From assembly GCF_900142035.1 (NCBI RefSeq), contig NZ_FQZI01000001.1, positions 744,001 through 808,000 of the forward strand: a DNA stretch of 64,000 nt, given 5' to 3'. Positions 35,735 to 44,369 of this stretch are shown here, in pieces; position 1 is the stretch's first letter, and each line of letters opens with the position of its first letter. A program made the translations under genes and the position numbers. This DNA is from Flavobacterium terrae. Lineage in GTDB: Bacteria > Bacteroidota > Bacteroidia > Flavobacteriales > Flavobacteriaceae. The notes below the pieces were generated by a model, which had not been told where the DNA came from, did no database searches, and saw only the letters and a list, made by a program, of their open reading frames with translations.

Positions 35735-37102
35735 TTAAATGTGTTTAGTTATCATCATTATTCCATTAGCAAAAAGTGCCTTAGTTTTATGTTTAATAGA
35801 ATCTAGCCCTTTTTTTCTAAAACTTTCAACTTCATTTACCACTTTACTCACAGCATAATTATAAAATTTACGAGAATAAGTTCTTTTGAAATCTATTTCT
35901 CTGTCTGTAGAGGTTGCCCAATCTAGTTGATTTGTAATTTTATTCTCTATTTCATTATATAAACTAGTTCCTTTAATTGGATAAGCTACTGTTATGGTAT
36001 AATGAGTTGGATTTGCTTCTTTAAGGTATTTAATAGTTTGATTAATGTCCTCTTTGGTTTCACCTGGATAACCCAGCATAATAAAAGTTCCAGTTTCAAT
36101 TCCAATACTATTAGTTTTTTGAATCATCTCTTTAACTAAATCTACATCTACACGTCGGTCCATTAAATCGATAATTTTTTGCGAACCACTTTCGGCACCT
36201 ATCCAAATTCTAAAACAGCCAATCTCCTTTAATAAACCCAAAATTTCATCATTTAGTCTTTCGGCACGTGTGATACATTCAAAAGGGACTAGAGCATCTT
36301 GTCTTAAGACCTCGTCTTTGAATTCTTGTAACCATTTATGACTTACGGTAAAAACGTCATCTACAAACCAAATCGCATCAGTATTGTAGTTTTGTTTTAA
36401 CATTTTCATTTCGGCTGCGACCAAATTTGCAGGTCTTCTTCTGTAACTTTGACCATAAACGGCTGTGCTACACCATTTGCAAGTATAAGGGCAACCTCTT
36501 TGTGTAGAAATAGTCATAGAACTTTGTCCGTGATTGTTTTTCCAAGTGTCTAAATAGCGTTGCATTTGAATAGCTTCTCTATTAGGTAAAGGAAGTTCGG
36601 ACAAGTCTTTGATTTTTGTTCGAGGATTTGTTTGAATTATTTGTTCGTTTTCTAAGTATGCAATTCCATCTACACCTTTTAAATTGGTTTGATTGATGAT
36701 AGCTTGATATAACTCGAAAGTTGTTTCTTCACCTTCTCCAATGACTAAATAATCTGCTCCAGCTTTTAAATAATTTTCAATATTATAAGTTACATCAGGA
36801 CCACCAAGGATTATTTTCGGGTAATTATATTTTTCAGATTTTAGAATATTCATCAATTTAATAACTTCAATTTTAGTCATCAAATTGGTGTATATGCAAA
36901 TTACTTTTGGCCTTTTTTCTAAAATAAAATCTAGTTGTGTTTTTTGATTGGAAAATGTGCTGTCGAATACATCATTATCGATATTCTTACTTTTCAAGTA
37001 GCCAGAAACATAGAGTAACCCTAATGGAGGATAAGGTTTCATTATCTTTTGTTCCTTTGGATCATCAGACAAATAATAAGCATGTGTGAAAAGTATACTC
37101 AT
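35735..37102 (-). CDS. B12-binding-type radical SAM protein (copy D)
   Basis: 455 residues. The N-terminal B12-type domain has PYPPLGLLYVSGYLKS (23-38), ILGGPDVT and ADYLVIGEGEET, the textbook BchE-like pattern. Cys204, Cys208 and Cys211 (CPYTCKWC) bind the iron-sulfur cluster. FVDDVFTVSHKW and IWIGAESGSQKI follow. It is clearly paralogous to copy E: both open with ILF(T/S)H and share the PPLG and GAESxSQKI(I/L)D segments. The start overlaps the methyltransferase stop by four bases. Confidence 0.9.
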   Translation of the reverse strand: MSILFTHAYYLSDDPKEQKIMKPYPPLGLLYVSGYLKSKNIDNDVFDSTFSNQKTQLDFILEKRPKVICIYTNLMTKIEVIKLMNILKSEKYNYPKIILGGPDVTYNIENYLKAGADYLVIGEGEETTFELYQAIINQTNLKGVDGIAYLENEQIIQTNPRTKIKDLSELPLPNREAIQMQRYLDTWKNNHGQSSMTISTQRGCPYTCKWCSTAVYGQSYRRRPANLVAAEMKMLKQNYNTDAIWFVDDVFTVSHKWLQEFKDEVLRQDALVPFECITRAERLNDEILGLLKEIGCFRIWIGAESGSQKIIDLMDRRVDVDLVKEMIQKTNSIGIETGTFIMLGYPGETKEDINQTIKYLKEANPTHYTITVAYPIKGTSLYNEIENKITNQLDWATSTDREIDFKRTYSRKFYNYAVSKVVNEVESFRKKGLDSIKHKTKALFANGIMMITKHI

Positions 37103-37875
37103 TTTTTTTCCAATACTATTAAATAGTGATCAGCATATTTTGACAGGAATGAAAAGCTCTTAATTACTACATCCAATTTTCTTAGTATTCTAAAAACAAT
37201 TTGATGTCTTTTTACAAAAGGTTCCAAATAGGACGGAGGGACAAAAAAACCAATAGGTTTGCATTCAATACACGTAAAATTGCTTTTTGATAAATTTACA
37301 ATATCTTTTGGATTGTAATAATAGGTTGTAATCAATTCATTTGAAACATTAACAATGACTGATTCTTTTTTGCGTCTGAAGGCTTCTTGAGTTCTTTGTT
37401 TAAGAATGAAATAAACTTGTTCCCAAATTGTATTTTTTGGCATTATAACCAAAGCTATCTTTGATTTTGAATGTAAAATAGAAGGAATATTTTGGAAAAA
37501 ATTTTTGAGATCAGATTTTGTCAAGCAATTAAGTCCGCCAAAATTTGAAAACATAAAATCAAAATTATCTCCCTTAAATTTATCGTGAACTTTTAATAAA
37601 TCAAGTTGTAAAAATGTTAGATTTTTAAGTTCGGTTTTGCATGATGCTTCTAAAATCATTTTTTCAGAAATATCTGTTGCAATAATGTTATGCTTTTGTT
37701 CAGCAAGCCAGATGGCATCAACACCAGTTCCACAGTTTATCTCCAGTATATTGAGCGTTTTTGTTAAGTGTTTTTTAATATGATAATGAACCATATTACG
37801 TTGCGCTTTACCAATTAAACTTTCGGTAAAATTATAGTCGTATTTTTTTGCCTCATCATCAAAACTAGCTTTCAT
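37099..37875 (-). CDS. Class I SAM-dependent methyltransferase
   Basis: 258 residues. It begins SFDDEAKKYDYNFTESLIGKA, a pattern common in small-molecule methyltransferases. The SAM-binding loop is ILEINCGTGVDAIWLAEQ (about 43-60), where Glu-Ile-Asn replaces the usual ELGCG. ATDISEKMI and a motif IV-like FMFSNFGGLNCL follow. The C-terminal part has a hydrophobic stretch. It lies between radical SAM copies E (11-base overlap) and D (4-base overlap) and is surely co-translated with them, so it may act on the same intermediate. Confidence 0.85.
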   Translation of the reverse strand: MKASFDDEAKKYDYNFTESLIGKAQRNMVHYHIKKHLTKTLNILEINCGTGVDAIWLAEQKHNIIATDISEKMILEASCKTELKNLTFLQLDLLKVHDKFKGDNFDFMFSNFGGLNCLTKSDLKNFFQNIPSILHSKSKIALVIMPKNTIWEQVYFILKQRTQEAFRRKKESVIVNVSNELITTYYYNPKDIVNLSKSNFTCIECKPIGFFVPPSYLEPFVKRHQIVFRILRKLDVVIKSFSFLSKYADHYLIVLEKK

Positions 37876-39325
37876 TTTTTAGTCGATTTAATATTATGTT
37901 ATCAATGAATAAACTAGGTATGTAATAAAGTAGTTTTGATATTGCTTTGGTTTTTTTAATATTTATAAGTTGAGGTTTTATGATGATTTCTTTTAAAGCT
38001 TTTATACCTTGTGTTTTTCTAAATTCTTTATGCACATAACGTTGAAGTTTTCTGTAATAGTTGGAGTTGTATGTGCCTTGAAACATTATTTCAAAATCAT
38101 CAGAATCTGTCCAGTTTGCTTTTAATTTTAAATCATCTTTTACTTTTTCATAAAATTTTGTTCCAGGCAAAGGATAAGAAACCGAAATTCCAATATTGTC
38201 AGGACATAATTCTTTAACCATCGCTATGGTTTTTTGAATGTCCTCTTGAGTTTCATTTAGATAACCAAACTGAAGAAAAAAAGCGACTTTAATCTTTTTA
38301 TCTTTTAATAATTGTGTAGCCTTATAAATTTGTTCTACAGTTGTTCCTTTATCCATTGCGTCGAGAATTTTTTGCGAAGCGCTTTCGGCACCTACCCAAA
38401 CTTCTTCAAGACCAGATTCTGAGAGACAATCTATGGTGTCTTCTTTTAAGAGTAAATCGACTCTGCTTTGAATAAAGTATTTAATGTTTAATTCTTCTTT
38501 TTTAAGAAGGGTATTGAAATCTTGGACCCAATTGGGTTTTAAACCAAAAATATCATCACACATCCAAAATCTTTCTACTTTATATAGATTTTTTAAATGC
38601 TTTATTTGATTAACGATATACTCTGGTGAGTGAGCGTTATATCTATTCCCATAAATTGGTTTAGCACACCAATTGCATTTGTAAGGGCAACCTCTTGTTG
38701 TTGCAATGTTTAAGGTGAATTCTTGACCGCTTTCTTTCCAAATAGCTCTGTATTTATTAATATCAACTAAGTCCCATACTGGTAAAGGTAATTCGTCTAA
38801 GTCTTGAAGTACAACTCTAGATTTATTTTTTTGAATTTCTTCGTTTTTTTTAAAAACTATGCCCTCAATTTCATCAACTGACTCTCTTTTTTCTATTGAA
38901 TCTATTAATTCTAGTAATGTTATTTCTCCTTCTCCTTGAATTACATAATCAGCACCAGTATCTAAATATTTTTCGAAATGATCAGTGGAATCAGAACTGT
39001 TGATAATGACGATGCAATTATTGTTTTTCCCGATTTTAATCATCTCAAAACATGCCTTTCTCATGTTAGTTAAGCACATTTTGGTTAGGTAATTAAATCC
39101 GTCGTCGTAAATAACCAAATATTTAGGTTTCTGATTTTCCAAAACAGATAGAATCTCATAGGGATTGTCTCTTAAATTGGTATCAAACAAATCCACATCG
39201 TAACCATTTTTTCGCAATAAAGCTGCTGCATACAAAGTCCCTAATGGAGGAAAAGGTGTTTTGTTCTTCCATTGTTTTGGATCTAATTGATAATAATATG
39301 AGTGGGAAAATAAAATTCTAGACAT
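37865..39325 (-). CDS. B12-binding-type radical SAM protein (copy E)
   Basis: 486 residues. The N-terminal B12-type domain has PFPPLGTLYAAALLRKNGY and ADYVIQGEGEIT. The cluster site is Cys213, Cys217 and Cys220 (CPYKCNWC). MCDDIFGLKPNW and VWVGAESASQKILDAMDKG follow. The C-terminus has about 100 residues beyond the barrel with basic and hydrophobic segments, as in copy D. The usual IxGGP segment of the B12 domain is replaced by VIINSSDSTDHF, so cobalamin binding may differ. It overlaps the nucleotidyltransferase gene by eight bases. Confidence 0.9.
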   Translation of the reverse strand: MSRILFSHSYYYQLDPKQWKNKTPFPPLGTLYAAALLRKNGYDVDLFDTNLRDNPYEILSVLENQKPKYLVIYDDGFNYLTKMCLTNMRKACFEMIKIGKNNNCIVIINSSDSTDHFEKYLDTGADYVIQGEGEITLLELIDSIEKRESVDEIEGIVFKKNEEIQKNKSRVVLQDLDELPLPVWDLVDINKYRAIWKESGQEFTLNIATTRGCPYKCNWCAKPIYGNRYNAHSPEYIVNQIKHLKNLYKVERFWMCDDIFGLKPNWVQDFNTLLKKEELNIKYFIQSRVDLLLKEDTIDCLSESGLEEVWVGAESASQKILDAMDKGTTVEQIYKATQLLKDKKIKVAFFLQFGYLNETQEDIQKTIAMVKELCPDNIGISVSYPLPGTKFYEKVKDDLKLKANWTDSDDFEIMFQGTYNSNYYRKLQRYVHKEFRKTQGIKALKEIIIKPQLINIKKTKAISKLLYYIPSLFIDNIILNRLKNES

Positions 39326-40223
39326 GTTCCTCTGGGAATTCCATTAGATATTTTTCTTTAACTTCTTTGTATTTGTTATTCAGAGAATCAATCACTTTTT
39401 TTTGAAAATTAGATGGATGGTGCTTAGATACTTTTTTGGATGACTTGAAAGCAATAGCAAAATCTTCATCAGACATTTTATGACTGTATTTTATTTTCCA
39501 AACAAAAAAGATAATTCTGAAACATATATTTTCAATCCAATTTCCAAAAAAACTAATATTCGATTTTTCAATAATAGTAATTATTTTGTTTTTTGTTGGC
39601 GTTTCTTCAATTTCTCGATTTATAGATTTGTTAGGTAGATAGTTTTTATACCAATTGTTTTGGTTGAAAAAATCATTAAAAACCTGACCATGAATAGGTA
39701 GTAAAGTGGATATTTCTGTTGCAGTAAATCTATTTTTTTCAGGTATTTCTAAATTGTCTGAGCTTATCAAATAATTAATACAGAAAAATTTTTTAGAATT
39801 TAGCAAAAAAAATTTTTTAAAAAGGATGAAAATCATTTTGCATGTCCATAATTTGTTTGGACTAGTAATTATAAAAAAATCAGCATCACTTTTTGAATCA
39901 AAATACCCTTTAGATAAAGATCCAGAAATTGCAACACCTTCAACAAAGGGGAAATATTTGTATATAAATTTGGCTCTTTTTTTAGCTTTTTTAAGTGCTA
40001 GTTCAGCTTTAATGTTGCCTTCTTCTCTTTTTTGTATTGTATTCTCGTGTTGATGATAGTGATAGTAGTCTTTTGTTTTACAAATAATGTTTTTATTGAG
40101 TGCTACATTTAAATCTTCATCAAGTTGTTTTAAATCTTTAATTGAAGAAAAAGAAAATACCTCCTCCTTTTTTAAAGGATGATTAAATATGCTGAAATAT
40201 AATAATGGTTGTAGTATTTTCAA
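39318..40223 (-). CDS. Nucleotidyltransferase-domain protein, TTG start
   Basis: 301 residues. A short N-terminal helical part (LYFSIFNHPLKKEEVFSFSS) looks like a winged helix. The polymerase-beta-type catalytic motif then reads GVAISGSLSKGYFDSKSDAD (96-115): GS followed by the Asp-x-Asp metal pair, and FFIIT. The rest is helical. Such proteins transfer a nucleotide to a small molecule or protein, and they recur as first genes of B12-type radical SAM clusters in my experience of the family, though I know of no function. The only possible start in frame is TTG (40221-40223), since stops lie just upstream and no Met occurs early. Confidence 0.75.
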   Translation of the reverse strand: MKILQPLLYFSIFNHPLKKEEVFSFSSIKDLKQLDEDLNVALNKNIICKTKDYYHYHQHENTIQKREEGNIKAELALKKAKKRAKFIYKYFPFVEGVAISGSLSKGYFDSKSDADFFIITSPNKLWTCKMIFILFKKFFLLNSKKFFCINYLISSDNLEIPEKNRFTATEISTLLPIHGQVFNDFFNQNNWYKNYLPNKSINREIEETPTKNKIITIIEKSNISFFGNWIENICFRIIFFVWKIKYSHKMSDEDFAIAFKSSKKVSKHHPSNFQKKVIDSLNNKYKEVKEKYLMEFPEEHV

Positions 40224-40313
40224 TTTTAGTTTGTTTAATCAAATTTAATATTTAAACCCAAATATTTGAATTATATTTTGTTAATTCGAAATATTAATGA
40301 TTTTGTTTTTAGA

Positions 40314-40952
40314 ATGTTTGTGCGAATAGTTTGTTTTTTATTTTTTGTGATTTTTTTTGTTTCTTGTAAGAAGAATGAAAAAATGATTGAGTATAGACCT
40401 TATATTATTTCAGAAGAAAGAAAAAAGTATGAAATGCAAGATGAACTATATAAGGAGGGAAAAATTGACAAAGTTGTTCTCACACATTTGCCTGAGTATT
40501 TTTATGGAAGTGAGAATTTTATTTTAGATGATAGTTCGAATGTTTATTACTATCAACTTGAAAGGTTTTTTAGTGCTTCAGGCTGTGGGACAGATACAGG
40601 AAAGGATTCAATTCCTTACTTTTTAAAATTAAAACCAGAAAGCTTTATTAAATTGCCTTTAGAATCAATTGATGGTTTTCTAAAGTTGAATTTTAGAAAA
40701 GGAGAAAGAAATGCCGTTAAAATAGCTTCTCAAAAAGATACCCTAAATTCAAAAGCATATTTTAAACTTCAAGAATCTTTGGATAAATATCTTGATTATA
40801 GAGAAGATAGAGATATTTACCTTATCTATCCAACAACTCAAGAAGAAGATGTTGTATTACTGTGTAAAAAATATAAGAAAGATTATAACTCTGATTCTAT
40901 AAAATGGGACAAGAAAAGGATTAGATTTCCAATGTCTAAAATCCATGAATAA
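40314..40952 (+). CDS. Lipoprotein of unknown function
   Basis: 212 residues. The signal peptide MFVRIVCFLFFVIFFVSC ends in a lipobox with Cys18, followed by a Lys/Asn-rich tether. The mature part is polar with many Tyr and Asp and ends with IRFPMSKIHE. I recognise no domain. The ATG at 40314 is chosen because the reading frame's TTG at 40266 would place 16 extra residues before the signal peptide. It is separated from the nucleotidyltransferase gene by a short divergent gap, so it may or may not belong to the cluster. Confidence 0.65.
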   Translation: MFVRIVCFLFFVIFFVSCKKNEKMIEYRPYIISEERKKYEMQDELYKEGKIDKVVLTHLPEYFYGSENFILDDSSNVYYYQLERFFSASGCGTDTGKDSIPYFLKLKPESFIKLPLESIDGFLKLNFRKGERNAVKIASQKDTLNSKAYFKLQESLDKYLDYREDRDIYLIYPTTQEEDVVLLCKKYKKDYNSDSIKWDKKRIRFPMSKIHE

Positions 40953-40957
40953 TATTC

Positions 40958-40996
40958 TGTGATTTTTGTCATTTCGACCAAAGGGAGAAATCACAT
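40958..40996. repeat. Left copy of inverted repeat flanking the GIY-YIG gene
   Basis: Bases 40965-40996 are the exact reverse complement of 41345-41376 (32 bp, no mismatch). The shared core includes GTCATTTCGACC and GGGAGAAATCACAT. This copy also folds on itself: TGTGATTT (40958-40965) pairs with AAATCACA (40988-40995). The stop codon of the GIY-YIG gene is four bases away. Confidence 0.9.
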
Positions 40997-40999
40997 AAT

Positions 41000-41329
41000 C
41001 TAAAGTTGTTCAAAGTGATGATTCAAAAATTCAAATTTAGGATTGAAATTTTTTATTAGCTCAGTCTTTTTATCTCTTCGCCATTTTTTTAATTCTTTTT
41101 CTCTTGCAATAGCATCTTCAACCCAAACGAATTTTTCATAATAAACCAAAAACTCTAAGTTATAATTTGAAGCAAAGGTTTTATTACTAAGTCTTATATT
41201 TTCTTTATGTTGGAATAACCTCAATTTTAAATTATTAGTTATGCCTATATATAATGTCGACCTGTATTTGTTTGTGATTATATAAACATAGTAGGAATGG
41301 AATCCTATTTGTGGATTGAATTCATTCAT
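41000..41329 (-). CDS. Small GIY-YIG nuclease-domain protein
   Basis: 109 residues made almost entirely of one GIY-YIG domain. YYVYIITNKYRSTLYIGIT gives the GIY and YIG halves, LKLRLFQHK supplies the catalytic Arg region, and VEDAIAREKELKKWRR carries the metal-binding Glu. This is the small YhbQ/UvrC-type single-domain form that cuts or nicks DNA. The ATG at 41329 is chosen because upstream codons run through the inverted repeat and into polA. The gene is bounded on both sides by the 32-bp inverted repeat, which makes it look like a cassette inserted between the lipoprotein gene and polA. Confidence 0.9.
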   Translation of the reverse strand: MNEFNPQIGFHSYYVYIITNKYRSTLYIGITNNLKLRLFQHKENIRLSNKTFASNYNLEFLVYYEKFVWVEDAIAREKELKKWRRDKKTELIKNFNPKFEFLNHHFEQL

Positions 41330-41344
41330 GGAATAAATAACTTT

Positions 41345-41376
41345 ATGTGATTTCTCCCTTTGGTCGAAATGACAAA
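41345..41376. repeat. Right copy of inverted repeat flanking the GIY-YIG gene
   Basis: Exact reverse complement of 40965-40996, reading ATGTGATTTCTCCC and GGTCGAAATGACAAA at its ends. ACTTTA (before it) and TAAAGT (after the left copy) extend the symmetry with a four-base offset. It lies 15 bases before the GIY-YIG start and 21 bases after the polA stop. Confidence 0.9.
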
Positions 41377-41397
41377 CTGTAAAATAATGACTAATTC

Positions 41398-44244
41398 TTA
41401 ATGCGCTTCCAACCAATCTTTACCTAATCCCATTTCAACTTCTAATGGTACAGCCATTTTGAAAGCATTTTCCATTTCGTGTTTGATCATAGGTTGTATT
41501 TTTTCGATTTCAGAATTGTGAACATCGAACACAAGCTCATCATGTACCTGAAGTAACATTTTTGATTTGTAATTATCTTCTTTCAATCGTTTGTGTATGT
41601 TAATCATGGCTATTTTGATAATATCCGCAGCACTTCCCTGAATAGGCGCATTGACAGCATTTCGTTCAGCAGCACCACGAACCACAGCATTCGCTGAATT
41701 AATATCTTTTAAATAGCGACGACGACCTGAGATGGTTTCTACATAACCATTATCACGAGCAAAATCTACTTGGTTGGCCATGAATGATTTTAGCTTTGGA
41801 TAGGTTTTGTAGTAGGCGTCAATCAACTCTGCACTTTCTTTACGTGAAAGAGAAGTTTGATTTGATAATCCAAATGCAGAAACGCCATATATAATTCCGA
41901 AGTTTACCGTTTTTGCATTACTACGTTGTTCTTTTGTTACTTCTTCTGGAGAAATATTGAACACCTTTGCAGCAGTGCTTCGGTGAATATCTTCGTTATT
42001 TTGGAAAGCGGCAATCATATTGTCTTCGCCTGAAAGCGCAGCAATAATGCGCAACTCAATTTGAGAATAATCGGCAGAAAGCAAAGTGTAATTTTCATCA
42101 CGAGCAATAAATGCTTTTCGTATTTGACGACCTCTTTCGGTACGAATTGGGATATTCTGTAAGTTAGGATTGTTTGAACTTAAACGTCCAGTTGCAGCAA
42201 CAGTTTGCATATAATCGGTATGAACACGTTGTGTTTTTTTATCTACCTGTTCTGGCAAAGCATCCACATAAGTGCTTTTTAGCTTTACCAATTGGCGCCA
42301 TTCTAATATGTCTTTTACAATTTGATGCTCGTTGGCTAAATAACTTAATACTTCTTCACCAGTAGCGTACTGACCCGTTTTGGTTTTCTTTTGTTTGGAA
42401 CCGCCAATTTTTAATTTATCAAATAAGATATCTCCTAATTGCTTTGGCGAAGCTAAATTGAATTTCTCACCTGCTTCTTCATAAATCTTGTTTTCGAAAG
42501 TTTCAATCTCTTTCTGCATGTCAACTGACATTGATTTTAGAAAGTTTTCGTCAAGGTTAATGCCTTCTCGTTCCATGTCCGCAAGAACTTGAATTAAAGG
42601 GATTTCAATTTCATCAAATAGTTTTTTAGTGCCAACACGTTCTAAAATAGGTTGAAAATGTTCTTTTAGTTGAAAAGTGATATCGGCATCTTCTGTGGCG
42701 TATTCTTTAATATCTTCTAATGCTACGTCACGCATTGATAATTGGTTTTTTCCTTTTTTACCAATTAATGTTTCGATCGATTTTGGAGAATATTTTAAAT
42801 AGGTTTCAGACAATACATCCATGTTGTGACGCATGTCTGGATTAATCAAATAATGCGCAATCATGGTGTCAAACAAGTTTCCTTTTACTTCAATACCATA
42901 ATTAGCTAATACTTTTAAATCGTATTTTACATTCTGACCAATTTTTTCAATTTTGTCATTTTCGAAAAAGGGTTTGAATTTGTCAATTAGAACTTGAGCT
43001 TCTTCTTGGTTTTCTGGGAATGGAATGTAAAATCCTTTCCCTTTTTCCCACGAAAGGGCTAAACCAACCAATTCAGCGTTTATTGCATCGATGCCAGTTG
43101 TTTCGGTGTCAAAACAAACTGATTTTTGATTTTGAAGATTTTGTAATAACAATTTTAAAGGTAAATCTCCTTGAACGGTTTGGTAAAAGTGCGAAGTGTT
43201 TTCTAGTGTTGCGTAGTACGAATGTGATTTTGGTTCGTCACTATCTTCATCTACAAAACCGAATAAATCCATTTGATTTTCGGGAGTTTTCTTTACAGCT
43301 GTTTTTTTAGTTTGTGGTTTGTTGTTGTCCTCGGTAGTTGTAATTTCATCATATTCTTTTCCAGAGCCGAATAATTTGTCAAATTGTGTTTTTAACTGAC
43401 GGAATTCCAATTCTTGAAATAAAGCATCTGTTTTTTCTACATCTGGTTTAGAAAGTTCATAATTTTTAGCATCAAAAGTAACGGGGCAATCGAGTAGGAT
43501 AGTAGCCAGTTTTTTAGAAAGTAATCCTTGCTCTTTATTTGCTTCAATTTTGTCTTTTATAGCACCTTTTAATTGATGTGTATTGTTCAATAAATTTTCT
43601 ATGGAACCATATTCGGCTAAAAATTTCTTAGCTGTTTTTTCGCCCACGCCCGGCAAGCCGGGGATATTATCTACGGCATCTCCCATCATCGCTAAGAAAT
43701 CAATAACTTGTAAAGGGTCTTGGACTTCAAATTTGGCTTTCACTTCTTCTACTCCCCAAATCTCAATATCATTTCCTAATCGAGCAGGGCGGTACATGAA
43801 AATATTTTCTGAAACCAATTGTCCAAAATCTTTATCTGGTGTTACCATGAAAACTTGGTATCCTTCTTTTTCGGCTTGTTTTGCCAATGTTCCAATTAAA
43901 TCATCGGCTTCAAAACCGGCTTTTTCGATAATTGGAATATGCATGGCTTGCAATAATTCCTGAATGTAAGGAACGGCAATTTTAATAGCCTCAGGAGTTT
44001 CGTCACGGTTTGCTTTGTACTCGGTGTACATTTCTAAACGATAATCGCTTCCACCTTTGTCAAACGCTACGGCTAAATGATCTGGTTTTTCGCGCTTAAT
44101 AACATCAATTAATGAATTCATGAATCCTAAGATGGCTGAAGTATCCATGCCTTTAGAATTAATTCTCGGATTTTTGATAAAAGCGTAATATCCTCTAAAA
44201 ATTAAAGCGTATGCGTCGAGTAGAAATAAGCGTTTTTGTGACAT
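41398..44244 (-). CDS. polA: DNA polymerase I
   Basis: 948 residues with all three activities. The 5' nuclease domain (1 to about 300) opens KRLFLLDAYALIFRGYYAF and has GFEADDLIGTLA. The 3'-5' exonuclease domain (about 350-540) keeps its metal residues: CFDTETTG, QNVKYDLKVL and YATEDADIT, so proofreading should be active. The polymerase domain has motif A DYSQIELRI, motif B RSNAKTVNFGIIYG and motif C QVHDELVFD. The ATG at 44244 (MSQKRLFLL) is chosen over an upstream frame extension. It acts in repair and in removing RNA primers. Confidence 0.97.
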   Translation of the reverse strand: MSQKRLFLLDAYALIFRGYYAFIKNPRINSKGMDTSAILGFMNSLIDVIKREKPDHLAVAFDKGGSDYRLEMYTEYKANRDETPEAIKIAVPYIQELLQAMHIPIIEKAGFEADDLIGTLAKQAEKEGYQVFMVTPDKDFGQLVSENIFMYRPARLGNDIEIWGVEEVKAKFEVQDPLQVIDFLAMMGDAVDNIPGLPGVGEKTAKKFLAEYGSIENLLNNTHQLKGAIKDKIEANKEQGLLSKKLATILLDCPVTFDAKNYELSKPDVEKTDALFQELEFRQLKTQFDKLFGSGKEYDEITTTEDNNKPQTKKTAVKKTPENQMDLFGFVDEDSDEPKSHSYYATLENTSHFYQTVQGDLPLKLLLQNLQNQKSVCFDTETTGIDAINAELVGLALSWEKGKGFYIPFPENQEEAQVLIDKFKPFFENDKIEKIGQNVKYDLKVLANYGIEVKGNLFDTMIAHYLINPDMRHNMDVLSETYLKYSPKSIETLIGKKGKNQLSMRDVALEDIKEYATEDADITFQLKEHFQPILERVGTKKLFDEIEIPLIQVLADMEREGINLDENFLKSMSVDMQKEIETFENKIYEEAGEKFNLASPKQLGDILFDKLKIGGSKQKKTKTGQYATGEEVLSYLANEHQIVKDILEWRQLVKLKSTYVDALPEQVDKKTQRVHTDYMQTVAATGRLSSNNPNLQNIPIRTERGRQIRKAFIARDENYTLLSADYSQIELRIIAALSGEDNMIAAFQNNEDIHRSTAAKVFNISPEEVTKEQRSNAKTVNFGIIYGVSAFGLSNQTSLSRKESAELIDAYYKTYPKLKSFMANQVDFARDNGYVETISGRRRYLKDINSANAVVRGAAERNAVNAPIQGSAADIIKIAMINIHKRLKEDNYKSKMLLQVHDELVFDVHNSEIEKIQPMIKHEMENAFKMAVPLEVEMGLGKDWLEAH

Positions 44245-44369
44245 TCTTTTGTAATTTGAAATGTAAAAATAATCAATCGAAATATAAGTTGTCAATCAAT
44301 AGTTAAAATTTGATTAACAAAATCCTATCGTGTTGAGTTTCTTTGTTACTTTGTTCAAAAATTATTGAG

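Noticed and set aside
24067-40223. Standard O-antigen or capsule cluster
   Set aside because: No Wzy-type polymerase, no nucleotide-sugar synthesis genes and no chain-length regulator are present, while five radical SAM genes are. The set does not fit that label.
41330-41416. 29-residue N-terminal extension of the GIY-YIG protein
   Set aside because: It would run through the inverted repeat and into the polA coding region. The ATG at 41329 gives the normal domain boundary.
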